From assembly GCA_038200385.1 (NCBI GenBank), contig JBBPYA010000326.1, positions 1 to 44,333 on the forward strand: a DNA stretch of 44,333 bases, given 5' to 3'. Source of the DNA: JBBPYA01 sp038200385 (GTDB lineage Bacteria > Actinomycetota > Actinomycetes > Mycobacteriales > Geodermatophilaceae). Shown in pieces: positions 1 through 7,886 of the stretch (positions are counted from its first letter, which is position 1; each line of letters begins with the position of its first letter). The notes beneath the pieces were generated by a model, which saw only the letters and a list, made by a program, of their open reading frames with translations, was not told the origin of the DNA and searched no databases. Made by a program: the position numbers and the translations under genes.

Positions 1-262
1 CGCGCGCAGCGTGCTGGCCGCCGACCTGACGCTGCCGGCCGGAGTGAGCCTGGTGACCGATCCGGAGGCGCTCGTGGTCGGCTTCCTGGCCGCCCCGACC
101 GCCGAGCAGCTGGACGCCGAACTGGCCGAGGCCGAGGCCGACGTGGGCATCGAGCACGACCCGACCGACGCCGAGCAGGCCGAGGCGGAGGCATCGGACG
201 GGGACACCGACGGCGGGAGCGGATCCGGTACCGATGGGGACGCCGACGCCGACCGGTCCTGA
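1..262 (+). CDS. rplY: 50S ribosomal protein L25/Ctc, C-terminal part (5' end outside window)
   Basis: The reading frame is open from the first bases, so the start lies upstream of the window. About 86 residues are visible: the end of the C-terminal beta domain (DLTLPAGVSLVTDPEALVV) and then an acidic Ala/Glu/Asp/Gly-rich tail, typical of the long Ctc/TL5 form of L25 in actinobacteria. The family binds 5S rRNA in the large ribosomal subunit. The next gene, pth, starts inside this tail with a 29-base overlap, and the rplY-pth order is common in actinobacteria, which supports the call. The 5S-binding N-terminal domain cannot be seen. Confidence 0.82.
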   Translation, partial: ARSVLAADLTLPAGVSLVTDPEALVVGFLAAPTAEQLDAELAEAEADVGIEHDPTDAEQAEAEASDGDTDGGSGSGTDGDADADRS

Positions 263-866
263 GCCCGGATCCCCGACCACTGCCCCGCCTCCGGTCACCG
301 AACCTGCGGTCGTCGTCGGGCTGGGCAACCCCGGCCCGCAGTACGCCGGCAACCGGCACAACGTCGGGTACCACGTGCTCGACACGCTGGCGGCGCGGAT
401 GGGTGGGCGGTTCAAGGCCCACCGCAGCCGCGCCGACGTCGCCGAGGGTCGGCTGGACGGCCGCCGCGCTGTGCTGGTCAAACCGCGGACGTTCATGAAC
501 CTGTCCGGCTCGGCGGTCGTCGCCCTGCACCGCTACTACAAGGTGCCGATGACCAGCGTGATCGTCGTGCACGACGAGCTGGACCTGCCCTTTGGCGCGG
601 TCCGGCTCAAGTTCGGCGGCGGAGACAACGGCCACAACGGGTTGCGCTCGATCACGACGTCCCTGGGGAGCCGGGACTACCTACGGGTGCGGTTCGGGAT
701 CGGGCGCCCACCGGGCCGGCAGGACCCGGCCGAGTTCGTCCTTCGGGATTTCGCCGGCTCCGAGCGCCGCGAACTACCCGACCTGCTCGACCGGGCTGCC
801 GATGCGGTCCAGGCGCTGCTCTGCGACGGGCTGGCCGCGGCGCAGAACGAGTTCCACGCCGGCTGA
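234..866 (+). CDS. pth: peptidyl-tRNA hydrolase
   Basis: Cleaves the ester bond of peptidyl-tRNA released from stalled ribosomes, recycling tRNA in the cytoplasm. The 210-residue product has the full set of Pth signatures: GLGNPGPQY near residues 29-37, NRHNVGY with the catalytic His, FMNLSG with its substrate-binding Asn, HDELDLP with the catalytic Asp, and GGGDNGHNGLRS. The ATG at 234 is the only in-frame start before the first motif, so the roughly 25-residue Pro/Thr-rich N-terminal extension looks real although the Shine-Dalgarno match is weak. The gene overlaps rplY and converges on the FkbM gene with only 9 bases between stop codons. Confidence 0.95.
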   Translation: MGTPTPTGPEPGSPTTAPPPVTEPAVVVGLGNPGPQYAGNRHNVGYHVLDTLAARMGGRFKAHRSRADVAEGRLDGRRAVLVKPRTFMNLSGSAVVALHRYYKVPMTSVIVVHDELDLPFGAVRLKFGGGDNGHNGLRSITTSLGSRDYLRVRFGIGRPPGRQDPAEFVLRDFAGSERRELPDLLDRAADAVQALLCDGLAAAQNEFHAG

Positions 867-875
867 GCGGTCCGA

Positions 876-1688
876 TCAGCGGCGGGCGTGGGTGTCGAAC
901 CAGCCGGCGCTGCCTCCGGCCAGCCGGAACGGTGCGCGCAGCACGGCTCCGGCCCCGTGGCGGGGCAGCAGCCCGTCGTCGCCGTAGAGCCGGTACCGCG
1001 CGAAGATGAGCCGGTACTTGGCCAGCGCCTCACGCCGGCTCAGCCAACGACCCGGGGCCTCCTCGCCGAACAACCCGCTGCACCCGAGGGTCGGTGTCCA
1101 ACCGGCGGCGTAGCGACCCTCCCGCGGCGGCTGCGGCTGCCTCTGGCGCGGGACCTTGTGCTGGGCGACGACCTTGAACTGGCGGTACCCCAGTCCCGAC
1201 AGCAGATCGAACTCGCGCAACAGCCCGGCCCAGGAGACCTTCTCCGACTCCACCGACACGTACGTCGGCGGCTCGGCGGGGTCCAGCGCCTGCAGGCACA
1301 GCAGGTCCGCGCCCTCGATGTCGATCTTGAGGTAGTGCGGCACGCCGTGCCGCTCCAGCAGGTCACCGAAGGGGAGCGCGGTGACCGGCACGCTCGTGGT
1401 CGACGGGGATCCGAGCCGGCTGTTCCGCTCGGCCCAGGCCGGGCGGATGGTGCCCCACTCGGAGCTGGAGTTGACGTAGAACGGGACCGACCCCGCCACG
1501 TCGGCCACGGCGACGTTCTCGATCACCAGCTGCCCGCTGGTGACGTGCTCGGCAAGCTCCTGCGCGGCCCGCTGCGCGAGCGTCGGCATCGCCTCGATTG
1601 CGACGACGTCGAACCCCTTGGCGAGGTAGAGCCGGGTGTCCTCGGCGCGGTGCAGCCCGACATCGAAGATCATGTTGTTGCGCCGCAC
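876..1688 (-). CDS. FkbM-family SAM-dependent methyltransferase
   Basis: Probably O-methylates a sugar of the surface polysaccharide; the substrate is inferred from context only. The 270-residue product starts with a Rossmann motif (MIFDVGLHRAEDT, residues 6-18), then an acidic loop (VVAIEAMP), and has the FkbM hallmark YLKIDIEGADLLCLQAL near residues 118-134. The GTG start at 1688 follows a strong GGAGG about 7 bases upstream and lies 3 bases after the preceding stop codon, so it is the last gene of the unit ST1, GT2, membrane protein, FkbM. The first glycine motif is DVGLHRAED rather than the usual DVGANxG, so cofactor binding may be slightly altered. Confidence 0.85.
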   Translation of the reverse strand: MRRNNMIFDVGLHRAEDTRLYLAKGFDVVAIEAMPTLAQRAAQELAEHVTSGQLVIENVAVADVAGSVPFYVNSSSEWGTIRPAWAERNSRLGSPSTTSVPVTALPFGDLLERHGVPHYLKIDIEGADLLCLQALDPAEPPTYVSVESEKVSWAGLLREFDLLSGLGYRQFKVVAQHKVPRQRQPQPPREGRYAAGWTPTLGCSGLFGEEAPGRWLSRREALAKYRLIFARYRLYGDDGLLPRHGAGAVLRAPFRLAGGSAGWFDTHARR

Positions 1689-1691
1689 GCC

Positions 1692-2498
1692 TCAGCCTCC
1701 GGGTCGAGAGTTCGAGGTGGCGGGCCGGCCGGTCCGGCGCAGCCCTACCGCGAAATACAGTTGCACAGCCAGCACCGCGATGACGCCCTCGTGCACGCGG
1801 CCGATGTATTCCAGCACCGCGTGGATCCCGCCTCCGACGCGGTCGGGGGTGCCGAGCAGGACGACGGTGACGGGTACGACGACGAGCAGGGCGTACCACG
1901 CGTAGCGCAGCGCCGGCACGGTCCGGGCCGCCCGGTCGAGGATCCCCCGGTCGACGACGTCCAGCCCGATGGGCAGCAGGATGAACACCGCCATCGTCTC
2001 GGCCAGCAGGACGACCGGCGAGTTGGCCGGACTCTGCTGGACACCCAGGACGACCGCGACCAGGATCGCCAGCGATGCCAGGGGTGGCCAGCCGCGCAGG
2101 GGTCGGGTCAGCGTCACGTAGGGCAGCACCAGGACCAGCGCGAAGAACGACTCGTTGAGCGTGGAGTACTGACTGGGCAGTATCTCGGCGTACAGCAACA
2201 GCGCGATCGCCAGGCTGAGCGCCGCGGCTCCGAGTGTCACCGGCCACTTCGCCGCCCGCGACAACCGTGGCAGAGCGAACTGGATCCAGCCGCCGAGCAG
2301 GATCGCCAGTGTGTAGCCCTCGCTGTTGTAGCCGACCCGGCGGACGACCCCGGCGGGCAGGAAGTCCCTGAGCTGGTTGGTCAGGATCAGGATCAGGAGC
2401 AGCGTGAAGCCGCCGTAGTACACCGCGCCGACGATGCGGGCCCGGCGGGAGCCGACCTGATGGTCGCGCTGGGAAGAGTCGAACGTTCTCGTCGCCAT
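1692..2498 (-). CDS. polytopic membrane protein of unknown function in polysaccharide operon
   Basis: A 268-residue integral membrane protein with roughly seven or eight hydrophobic segments, e.g. GGFTLLLILILTNQL near residue 30, YTLAILLGGWIQFALP, LGAAALSLAIALLLYAEIL and WYALLVVVPVTVVLL. I do not recognise the family. The frame stays open far upstream through the glycosyltransferase gene, but the hydrophobic protein begins at the ATG at 2498, just 5 bases after the glycosyltransferase stop. Position between a glycosyltransferase and a methyltransferase gene suggests a role in assembly or export of the same polymer, for example a small polymerase-like or acyltransferase-like protein. No catalytic motif is visible to choose between these. 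Confidence 0.75.
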   Translation of the reverse strand: MATRTFDSSQRDHQVGSRRARIVGAVYYGGFTLLLILILTNQLRDFLPAGVVRRVGYNSEGYTLAILLGGWIQFALPRLSRAAKWPVTLGAAALSLAIALLLYAEILPSQYSTLNESFFALVLVLPYVTLTRPLRGWPPLASLAILVAVVLGVQQSPANSPVVLLAETMAVFILLPIGLDVVDRGILDRAARTVPALRYAWYALLVVVPVTVVLLGTPDRVGGGIHAVLEYIGRVHEGVIAVLAVQLYFAVGLRRTGRPATSNSRPGG

Positions 2499-2503
2499 GT
2501 CGG

Positions 2504-3451
2504 TCAGATCCCGTGTCCGCGCCGGTGCAGGGTCGCCATGACCCGCTCTGCCGGGACGAGCCGGGTCGCGACCGCTGCGGCGATGAGCCCGCGAGGTTCG
2601 CGCCAACGCCGGCGCACGGATCGCGCCGACCAGCGCAGCGACGTGCGGCGCTGACCGAGTACGGCGTAGCCGAAGGCCAGCTGCCCGTAGACGCGGGCCG
2701 CCCCGATCCGGTGCCCGGCGATCTCGGGATGGCGCCGGAGCATCCACAGCAGGGAGCTGACCCGGGTCTGCCACTGCCGGGAAAAGTAGGAGCTCTGCCC
2801 CCACAGCACGCGCACGAGTGGCTCGTCGACCATTACGACCGGATGCCGCCGGGCGGCTCGCAGCAACAGGTCCCAGTCCTCGTTCTGGCTGCCGGGGATG
2901 GTCTCGTCGAGCAGCCCGATGCCGTCCATGAGGCGGTCCCGGCGCAGCAGGAACGTCGAGGAGTGCGCCATCGACATCCGCGACCCGAGTAGATCGGCGT
3001 ACTCGAGCCGCTCCCGGCCGGCCCGGCGCACGCTGCGGACCCCGGCGTAGTCGACCTCGATCGCGCAGGCGGCCATCTCTGCCTCCGGCTCGCTGAGCAG
3101 GGCCGCTACCTGCGCGGTGAGCTTGTCCGGTGCCCACACGTCGTCGTCGTCGCAGAACGCCACGAGGTCGGTGGACAACCCGGCTATCCCGGTGTTGCGG
3201 GCCCCGGCCAGTCCGGGCGTACGGCTGTTCGTGACGACGCTGGTGCTCCGGCGCGGGGTGCCGGGCCGGTCCCCCTGCGCCACGTCCGGGTACTGGGCGC
3301 CGGCATCGTCGACGACGACGACCAGGACTTCGCCCGGATAGTCCTGGGCCAGGATCGCGGCCAGCGCCTGCCCCAGCAGGGCAGGGCGGTCCTTGGTGGG
3401 GACGACGACGCCGACCGAGGGCCAGCAGGCCGTCGACTCACGCTCACTCAT
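2504..3451 (-). CDS. family 2 glycosyltransferase
   Basis: Predicted cytoplasmic inverting glycosyltransferase that adds one sugar to the growing lipid-linked repeat unit; donor and acceptor are unknown. The 315-residue product has the GT-A start VGVVVPTKDRPALLGQALA (about residues 13-31), a nucleotide-binding region VVVVDDAG, TPGLAGARNTGIAG, the DxD-type metal site FCDDDDVWAPDKL near residue 100, and an ED pair in GSQNEDWDLLLRA that would hold the catalytic base. It has no transmembrane segment. The ATG at 3451 overlaps the ST1 stop codon by four bases (ATGA), so translation is probably coupled to the sulfotransferase. Confidence 0.9.
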   Translation of the reverse strand: MSERESTACWPSVGVVVPTKDRPALLGQALAAILAQDYPGEVLVVVVDDAGAQYPDVAQGDRPGTPRRSTSVVTNSRTPGLAGARNTGIAGLSTDLVAFCDDDDVWAPDKLTAQVAALLSEPEAEMAACAIEVDYAGVRSVRRAGRERLEYADLLGSRMSMAHSSTFLLRRDRLMDGIGLLDETIPGSQNEDWDLLLRAARRHPVVMVDEPLVRVLWGQSSYFSRQWQTRVSSLLWMLRRHPEIAGHRIGAARVYGQLAFGYAVLGQRRTSLRWSARSVRRRWREPRGLIAAAVATRLVPAERVMATLHRRGHGI

Positions 3452-4398
3452 GCGCTCACTCCGAGGGGGTAGCCGTAGCGGTGCAGCAACGGCGCGGTCA
3501 GGGCACTGATCATCCGGCGCTGGCGGCGCGGTAACCGCTCCCGCCAGGCGTCGTCGCTGCGCAGGTCGATCCGCCCGGTGCGAAAACGCATCGGGTTGCC
3601 GGCAACGGTGTGGGCGCTGGTCAGCTCCACGTGGTCGGCCCCGACGTGGTCCAGGGCGTCCGGCGCGAGCGGGAGGTCGGCGAACTCGGCGATCCGGCGT
3701 ACCACCGCGCCGGGATCGGTCACGAAATCCTCGTAGCGCACGACCAGGCGCGGCGTGCCGAGCCGCTCCAGCATGGCCAGCGAGGCGTTGTTGGCGTTCC
3801 AGAGCAGGGCCGAGCGCAGCGGGGAGTAGCGGGTCATGACCTCCCGACCCTGCGCCGCCTCCGGGCGGGCCATCTGCTTGGTCCAGGAGTAGGCCACCCC
3901 GCGGCTGTCGCGGACGACGTGCACGACCCGCACGTCCAGGCCGCGATGATGGCGCAGGCAGTAGGCCAGCGAGGAGTGCTTGCTGGAGTCCACCACCACC
4001 GCGGCGCCGGCGGTCTGCGCGGCGGCGGTGTAGACCGCGCCGTACCCGCGCAGGTAGCTGTCCAGATCCCGGGCGCGGGGATGCATCCGGGTGGGGACCA
4101 TCAGCTGGGGCAGGTATCGAGCCCGGTCGACCCGGGCCCGCAGCCCGAGCATCCGGCGGGCCAGGACCGGATCAAATCCGGCCGCCCCGAACCCGCGGCG
4201 ACCCACCTCGGTCCAGAACGGGCAACGGCTGAACGGCTCGCCGCAGCCACACCGCTCGTCGTCCAGGATGCCCCACCGCCACAGGTGCACCACCTCACCG
4301 GCCGAGCACACGCCGGGCAGTTCGCCCAGCACCCGCTCGATCAGGGTGGTCCCGCTGCGGCCGAGACCGCCGAGGAACAGGACCCGGGTCTTCGTCAC
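3448..4398 (-). CDS. PAPS-dependent sulfotransferase (ST1), polysaccharide-associated
   Basis: Predicted to move a sulfuryl group from 3'-phosphoadenosine-5'-phosphosulfate (PAPS) to a carbohydrate hydroxyl or amine. The 5'-phosphosulfate loop is GLGRSGTT at residues 11-18 and the 3'-phosphate site is VVHVVRDSRGVAYSW. Between them sits a cysteine-rich segment CGCG..RCPFW, also present in ST4 at 38972-39973, so the two are paralogues. The frame can be extended to 4452, but the GTG at 4398 is preceded by AAAGGCGG about 10 bases upstream and puts the P-loop at the usual N-terminal distance, giving 316 residues. First gene of a minus-strand unit, divergent from the WecG-type gene. Confidence 0.85.
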   Translation of the reverse strand: MTKTRVLFLGGLGRSGTTLIERVLGELPGVCSAGEVVHLWRWGILDDERCGCGEPFSRCPFWTEVGRRGFGAAGFDPVLARRMLGLRARVDRARYLPQLMVPTRMHPRARDLDSYLRGYGAVYTAAAQTAGAAVVVDSSKHSSLAYCLRHHRGLDVRVVHVVRDSRGVAYSWTKQMARPEAAQGREVMTRYSPLRSALLWNANNASLAMLERLGTPRLVVRYEDFVTDPGAVVRRIAEFADLPLAPDALDHVGADHVELTSAHTVAGNPMRFRTGRIDLRSDDAWRERLPRRQRRMISALTAPLLHRYGYPLGVSA

Positions 4399-4477
4399 GC
4401 TTTGTGTACCGCCTTTGCTGCCAAGGTGAGCCGTGCGGAAGCAGTCTGTCACGCAGCGGAGTCGCTACGGAGGTGTT

Positions 4478-4493
4478 TCACCCAAACGGGTGA
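4478..4493. promoter_or_regulatory. CACCC-N4-GGGTG inverted repeat, copy 1 (candidate operator)
   Basis: TCACCC-AAAC-GGGTGA is a perfect inverted repeat with 6-base arms and a 4-base spacer. It sits in the divergent region between ST1 and the WecG-type gene, about 52 bases upstream of the predicted transcription start at 4538. Near-identical elements occur at 13187-13202 and 25049-25064, also upstream of polysaccharide genes. The 16-bp two-fold symmetry suggests a dimeric regulator. The regulator is not identified. Confidence 0.55.
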
Positions 4494-4525
4494 CCATTTC
4501 CTCCCTACGGGTGCCGCCCGTTGTT

Positions 4526-4538
4526 TACTCTGTGTACA
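4526..4538 (+). promoter_or_regulatory. predicted -10 element for leaderless mRNA of the WecG-type gene
   Basis: TACTCT (4526-4531) fits the actinobacterial -10 pattern TANNNT and is six bases before the A of the ATG at 4538. That is the spacing expected when transcription starts on the initiation codon. No Shine-Dalgarno sequence precedes the ATG and no convincing -35 box is present, which would fit an activator bound at the upstream inverted repeat. Confidence 0.5.
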
Positions 4539-5347
4539 TGACGGAGGCATTAGAACGTGTTCAGGTCGGAACTGTCGCTTTTGACCCGATGACGGAGTCC
4601 GACGTGGTAACACGCGTCTGTCAGGACCTGAGCGAGGGGCGGGGCGGCTGGATCAGCACCCCGAACGTCGACATCCTGCGGCGCAGCGCCCGCGACTCCG
4701 CGGTCCGCCAACTGATCAACGTCGCCGACCTGGTGGTCGCCGACGGCGCCCCGGTGGTGTGGGCTGCCCGGCTCGGCGGGAGACCGCTCCCGGAGCGAGT
4801 AGCCGGCTCCTCGCTGATGTGGACCCTCAGCGCAGCAGCCGCGCAGGGCCAGCACGGCATCTTCCTGCTCGGTGGCGAGCCGGGGGTGGCCGAGCGGGCC
4901 GCGCAGCGGCTGATCGAGCACGCTCCCGGCCTGCGGGTCACCGGGACCGCCTCGCCGCCGTGGGGTTTCGAGCAGGACGAGCACGAGATGGCCCGACTGC
5001 GGGCGGAGCTGCGGGCCGCGCAACCCGACATCGTGTTCGTCGGCCTGGGCTGTCCCAAGCAGGAGCGGCTGATCCAGGAGCTGGCTCCGGACCTGCCCAA
5101 CACCTGGTGGATCGGCTGCGGGGCGGCATTGGCCTTCGCCGCCGGAGAGGTCCGCCGGGCGCCGGGCTGGATGCAGAACTCCGGGCTGGAGTGGCTGCAC
5201 CGGCTCGTGTCGGAGCCGCGCCGGCTGGCCCGCCGCTACCTGGTCGACGACCTGCCCTACGCCCTGCGGTTGCTCGTGGGATCCGCGCGGTCCGGGCGCA
5301 CCGCCGACGCTTCCACGCCCCCCAGGGTGGTCTCCCCCGTCGGGTAG
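4538..5347 (+). CDS. WecG/TagA/CpsF-type glycosyltransferase (GT26)
   Basis: GT26 enzymes typically add the second sugar, often N-acetylmannosamine or its uronic acid, to an undecaprenyl-diphosphate-linked first sugar at the inner membrane face. The product from the ATG at 4538 is 269 residues, close to family length. Signatures include STPNVDILRRSARD, the conserved Asp region VVADGAPVVWAARLGG, IFLLGGEPGVAE, and VFVGLGCPKQERLI followed by WWIGCGAALAFAAGEVRRAP and WLHRLVSEPRRLARRYL. A further upstream in-frame start at 4433 is unlikely because it would run through the divergent promoter region. The 3' end overlaps the convergent ST2 gene by 91 bases. It may act directly after the transferase at 25173-26660. 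Confidence 0.9.
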   Translation: MTEALERVQVGTVAFDPMTESDVVTRVCQDLSEGRGGWISTPNVDILRRSARDSAVRQLINVADLVVADGAPVVWAARLGGRPLPERVAGSSLMWTLSAAAAQGQHGIFLLGGEPGVAERAAQRLIEHAPGLRVTGTASPPWGFEQDEHEMARLRAELRAAQPDIVFVGLGCPKQERLIQELAPDLPNTWWIGCGAALAFAAGEVRRAPGWMQNSGLEWLHRLVSEPRRLARRYLVDDLPYALRLLVGSARSGRTADASTPPRVVSPVG

Positions 5348-6276
5348 AACCGTGCCGCCACCGGGGCGGTCAGCTGCCGGACCCGGTCGATCTCCGCAGT
5401 GCTGAGCCGATCCCGGAAGCTGCCCAGGGCGGCGTCGGCGGCCATCGGCCGGTAGGCCGTGCGTGACAGGCCGCCGCGCAGCGACCAGGGATGCGCCCCG
5501 GCGGAGCCCCCGCCGCTGCTGGCCCGCGCCACCGCCTGCTCGGCCCGCTCCGACCAGGTCAGCCCGAGCTCGGCGTACAACCCGGCAAAGCCGGCCAGCG
5601 GATCCCGGACGAGGGACTCGTAGCTGACTATGCGTACGCCGGGCAGCCCGCGCAGGGCGTCGTCCACGAAGGCGTAGGCCAGTTCCCAGAGCAGGCACGA
5701 GCGCGCCAGCCAGTCCGGTGACCCGATCAGGGCCCGCATCCGGTCGACGTACCCGGCGAGGTGGTCGCGGACGAGGGCGGGCTGCTCGAGCAGTTCGTGG
5801 AAGTGCACGGCCCAGCCCAGCGCCCGCCAGCTGCCGACGACGGCCACCGGATCGCGGACGAGCACCACGGCCTGGCATCCCATCCGGCGGACGAGCCAGC
5901 CGGTGGACAACAGCGCGAACGGGTCGTCGAGCATGGCCCGCCGGCCGCGCAGCCGGCCGACCGTGAACGCACCGACGTACTTCGCCGCCCGCGCCATGTC
6001 GTAGCCACCCCGGTTGCGGCGCAGTTCGGCCCCCAGCCGGTAGCGCAGCGCCAGGGTGTCGTCGAACGCGCGCGCCCAACGGTCGTCGTCGGCTTCGTCG
6101 ATGTACTGGAACTGGTGGGTCACGGTGGCGTCGAGTACGCCGGGGCAGTGACCGGGCGGATGGCCCGGGTTCATGGGCTCGTTGATGTAGACGACCTCGC
6201 CGGAGGCGGCGAGCATCTTTCCGGCCCAGCTGGTGCCCGTCCTGGGCAGCCCGGTCACGAGCAGCGGGCCGCTCAC
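5257..6276 (-). CDS. sulfotransferase (ST2)
   Basis: Predicted PAPS-dependent sulfotransferase of 339 residues. The PAPS loop GLPRTGTSW is at residues 9-17 from the GTG at 6276, and the 3'-phosphate site is VVLVRDPVAVVGSW. Between them it carries YINEPMNPGHPPG and long helical segments not found in ST1 or ST3, so it is a separate subfamily. The GTG start overlaps the flippase stop by four bases (GTGA), which fixes the start; the frame is open further upstream but that part lies inside the flippase gene. It ends the minus-strand operon from 13119. Its last 30 codons lie antisense to the end of the WecG-type gene, so the last roughly 30 residues are probably not conserved. Confidence 0.82.
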   Translation of the reverse strand: MSGPLLVTGLPRTGTSWAGKMLAASGEVVYINEPMNPGHPPGHCPGVLDATVTHQFQYIDEADDDRWARAFDDTLALRYRLGAELRRNRGGYDMARAAKYVGAFTVGRLRGRRAMLDDPFALLSTGWLVRRMGCQAVVLVRDPVAVVGSWRALGWAVHFHELLEQPALVRDHLAGYVDRMRALIGSPDWLARSCLLWELAYAFVDDALRGLPGVRIVSYESLVRDPLAGFAGLYAELGLTWSERAEQAVARASSGGGSAGAHPWSLRGGLSRTAYRPMAADAALGSFRDRLSTAEIDRVRQLTAPVAARFYPTGETTLGGVEASAVRPDRADPTSNRRA

Positions 6277-7886
6277 CGGGCCGCCGACGCGCCGCGGCGT
6301 GCCCCCGATCGACGCCGCAGCTCGTCGATGGCCAGCGGAGCGCGCAGCCGGTAACAGGCCGCGACGTAGGCCGCGATGCCGATCGCCGTCGCGACGAGCA
6401 ACGTGGCGGCCGCACCGCCCCACAACAGCACCGCCACGTCGGGGATGACCGCGAAGCAGGCCACCGCGAGCCCCATGGCTATCAGCGTTCCGCGGCCGAA
6501 GGGATGCAGCCCCTTGGTGAAGTAGATCTGGGCCAGGGCCACCACGTTGCTCACCACGATCGCCAGCGCCCAGGCGATCGCCGCCCCCGCGATCCCCAGG
6601 ACCGGGATCAGGATCAGGTTCGCGGCGATGTTGATGCCCAGCGCCAGCACCGCATTGCCCAGGTTCCAGGTCGTCCGCCCGGCAGTGACGAGTACCAGGT
6701 TGACCATGCCGCAGGCGCTGGCGAGCAGCATCGCCCCGGACAGGATGATCACGACGGAGGTCCCGCCGTCGTACTCAGGACCGAACACGCGCAGAACCAT
6801 GGGGGCGAACAGCGCGAGCAGCAGGTACAGCGGCCAGTTGAGCAGGACCAGCCAGGCCGTCGAGGCGCGGTAGGCGGTGTTCGCGGCTGCGACGTCGTCA
6901 CGGGCGAGCAACTCGCCCAAGCGGGCCTGGACGGCGTTGGAGATCGCTTGGTTGGACAGCTGACCGGCCACCAGCACCCGGCTGGCCGCGGTGTAGACCG
7001 CCGCAGAGACCGGGCCGAGCATCGCCGCGACCAGCACGATGTCCAGCCGCTGTAGGGCGATCTGAGCGACGCCGGCCAACGCGCGCGGCCAGGTGAACCG
7101 CCAGAACGGCGGGGTGGTCACGCCGGTGTCCACCGGCTGACCTGAACCGGCCTCCGTCGCAGCGCGGTGCCGGCGCCGCAGGTCTCGCAGGCCCAGCACA
7201 GCCGGCAGCAGGTAGGGCAGCGCCCACGCGGCCGCCAACAGGCCGGCGGTCCGCCAGCCCAGCAGGACGGCGACGACGACCGTGACCACCTGCAGCCCCG
7301 AACGCCCGATCCGGTCCAGCACCACCGTGGGTCGGACGGTGTCGAAGCCGCGGGTGGCCGAGACGGCGGTGTCGGCCACCGCCGCCACCGGGACGAGCAG
7401 GGCGAGCACCCGGACCGCGGCGGTGGCCTCCGACGACGGCTCGCCGACCACCAGCTCGGCCAGCCACGGGGCGACCGCGAACGTGGCGACGCCGATCAGC
7501 GTGCTGGCCACGGCAACCGGCCCGAACGCCGAGCGCAAGGTCACCCCGATCCGCTCTGGGACGCCCAGGGACCGGAAGCGGGAGATGAAGTACACCAGGC
7601 TGACGTTCGTGCCGAGCTTGGCCACCGCCTGCCCGAGCAGGAACACCGACGTCACGGCGAAGAACGTGCCCGCGGCGGCGGGGGGTAGGGCCCGGGTCAG
7701 CACGAGCACCACGAGCACGCCGGCGAGCGCGGACAGGCCCGATCCGATCAGGCTGAGCGCACCACCACGCGCCAGGCCACCCAGGTTGGCGCGGCTGCGG
7801 GCGCCCCCGTCGGTCGGCATCAAGTCCGGGGCGGCCGTGGCGGTTGCCGCGCCCGCGTCAAGGCGGGTGCGTTCGGTGCCGCTCAT
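6273..7886 (-). CDS. Wzx-type polysaccharide flippase (MOP superfamily), copy 1
   Basis: Predicted to move undecaprenyl-diphosphate-linked repeat units from the inner to the outer leaflet of the membrane. The 537-residue protein has about 14 transmembrane segments after a polar N-terminus, beginning GGALSLIGSGLSALAGVLVV, and the general MOP pattern of positively charged loops (YFISRFRSLG, TRGFDTVRPT). It ends with an Arg-rich cytoplasmic tail. The ATG at 7886 overlaps the ST3 stop (ATGA), and its own stop overlaps the ST2 start (GTGA), so it is wedged translationally between two sulfotransferases. This suggests sulfation is timed with export. A second, divergent Wzx is at 41476-43059. Confidence 0.9.
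   Translation of the reverse strand: MSGTERTRLDAGAATATAAPDLMPTDGGARSRANLGGLARGGALSLIGSGLSALAGVLVVLVLTRALPPAAAGTFFAVTSVFLLGQAVAKLGTNVSLVYFISRFRSLGVPERIGVTLRSAFGPVAVASTLIGVATFAVAPWLAELVVGEPSSEATAAVRVLALLVPVAAVADTAVSATRGFDTVRPTVVLDRIGRSGLQVVTVVVAVLLGWRTAGLLAAAWALPYLLPAVLGLRDLRRRHRAATEAGSGQPVDTGVTTPPFWRFTWPRALAGVAQIALQRLDIVLVAAMLGPVSAAVYTAASRVLVAGQLSNQAISNAVQARLGELLARDDVAAANTAYRASTAWLVLLNWPLYLLLALFAPMVLRVFGPEYDGGTSVVIILSGAMLLASACGMVNLVLVTAGRTTWNLGNAVLALGINIAANLILIPVLGIAGAAIAWALAIVVSNVVALAQIYFTKGLHPFGRGTLIAMGLAVACFAVIPDVAVLLWGGAAATLLVATAIGIAAYVAACYRLRAPLAIDELRRRSGARRGASAAR

Noticed and set aside
888..2654. Long plus-strand open frame of 588 codons opposite the FkbM and membrane-protein genes
   Set aside because: Low-complexity Arg/Gln/Gly-rich translation without any domain, antisense to well-supported genes; a shadow frame caused by high GC content.
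1692..3137. Possible fusion protein, because the membrane-protein frame stays open through the glycosyltransferase gene
   Set aside because: The upstream part is an Arg/Ala-rich shadow of the glycosyltransferase; the true start is the ATG at 2498 just after the glycosyltransferase stop.
4478..4493. Interpretation of the inverted repeat as a BldD box
   Set aside because: BldD sites have TNAC and GTNA arms with a 5-base core, while here TCAC and GTGA are 8 bases apart. The half-sites agree but the spacing does not.
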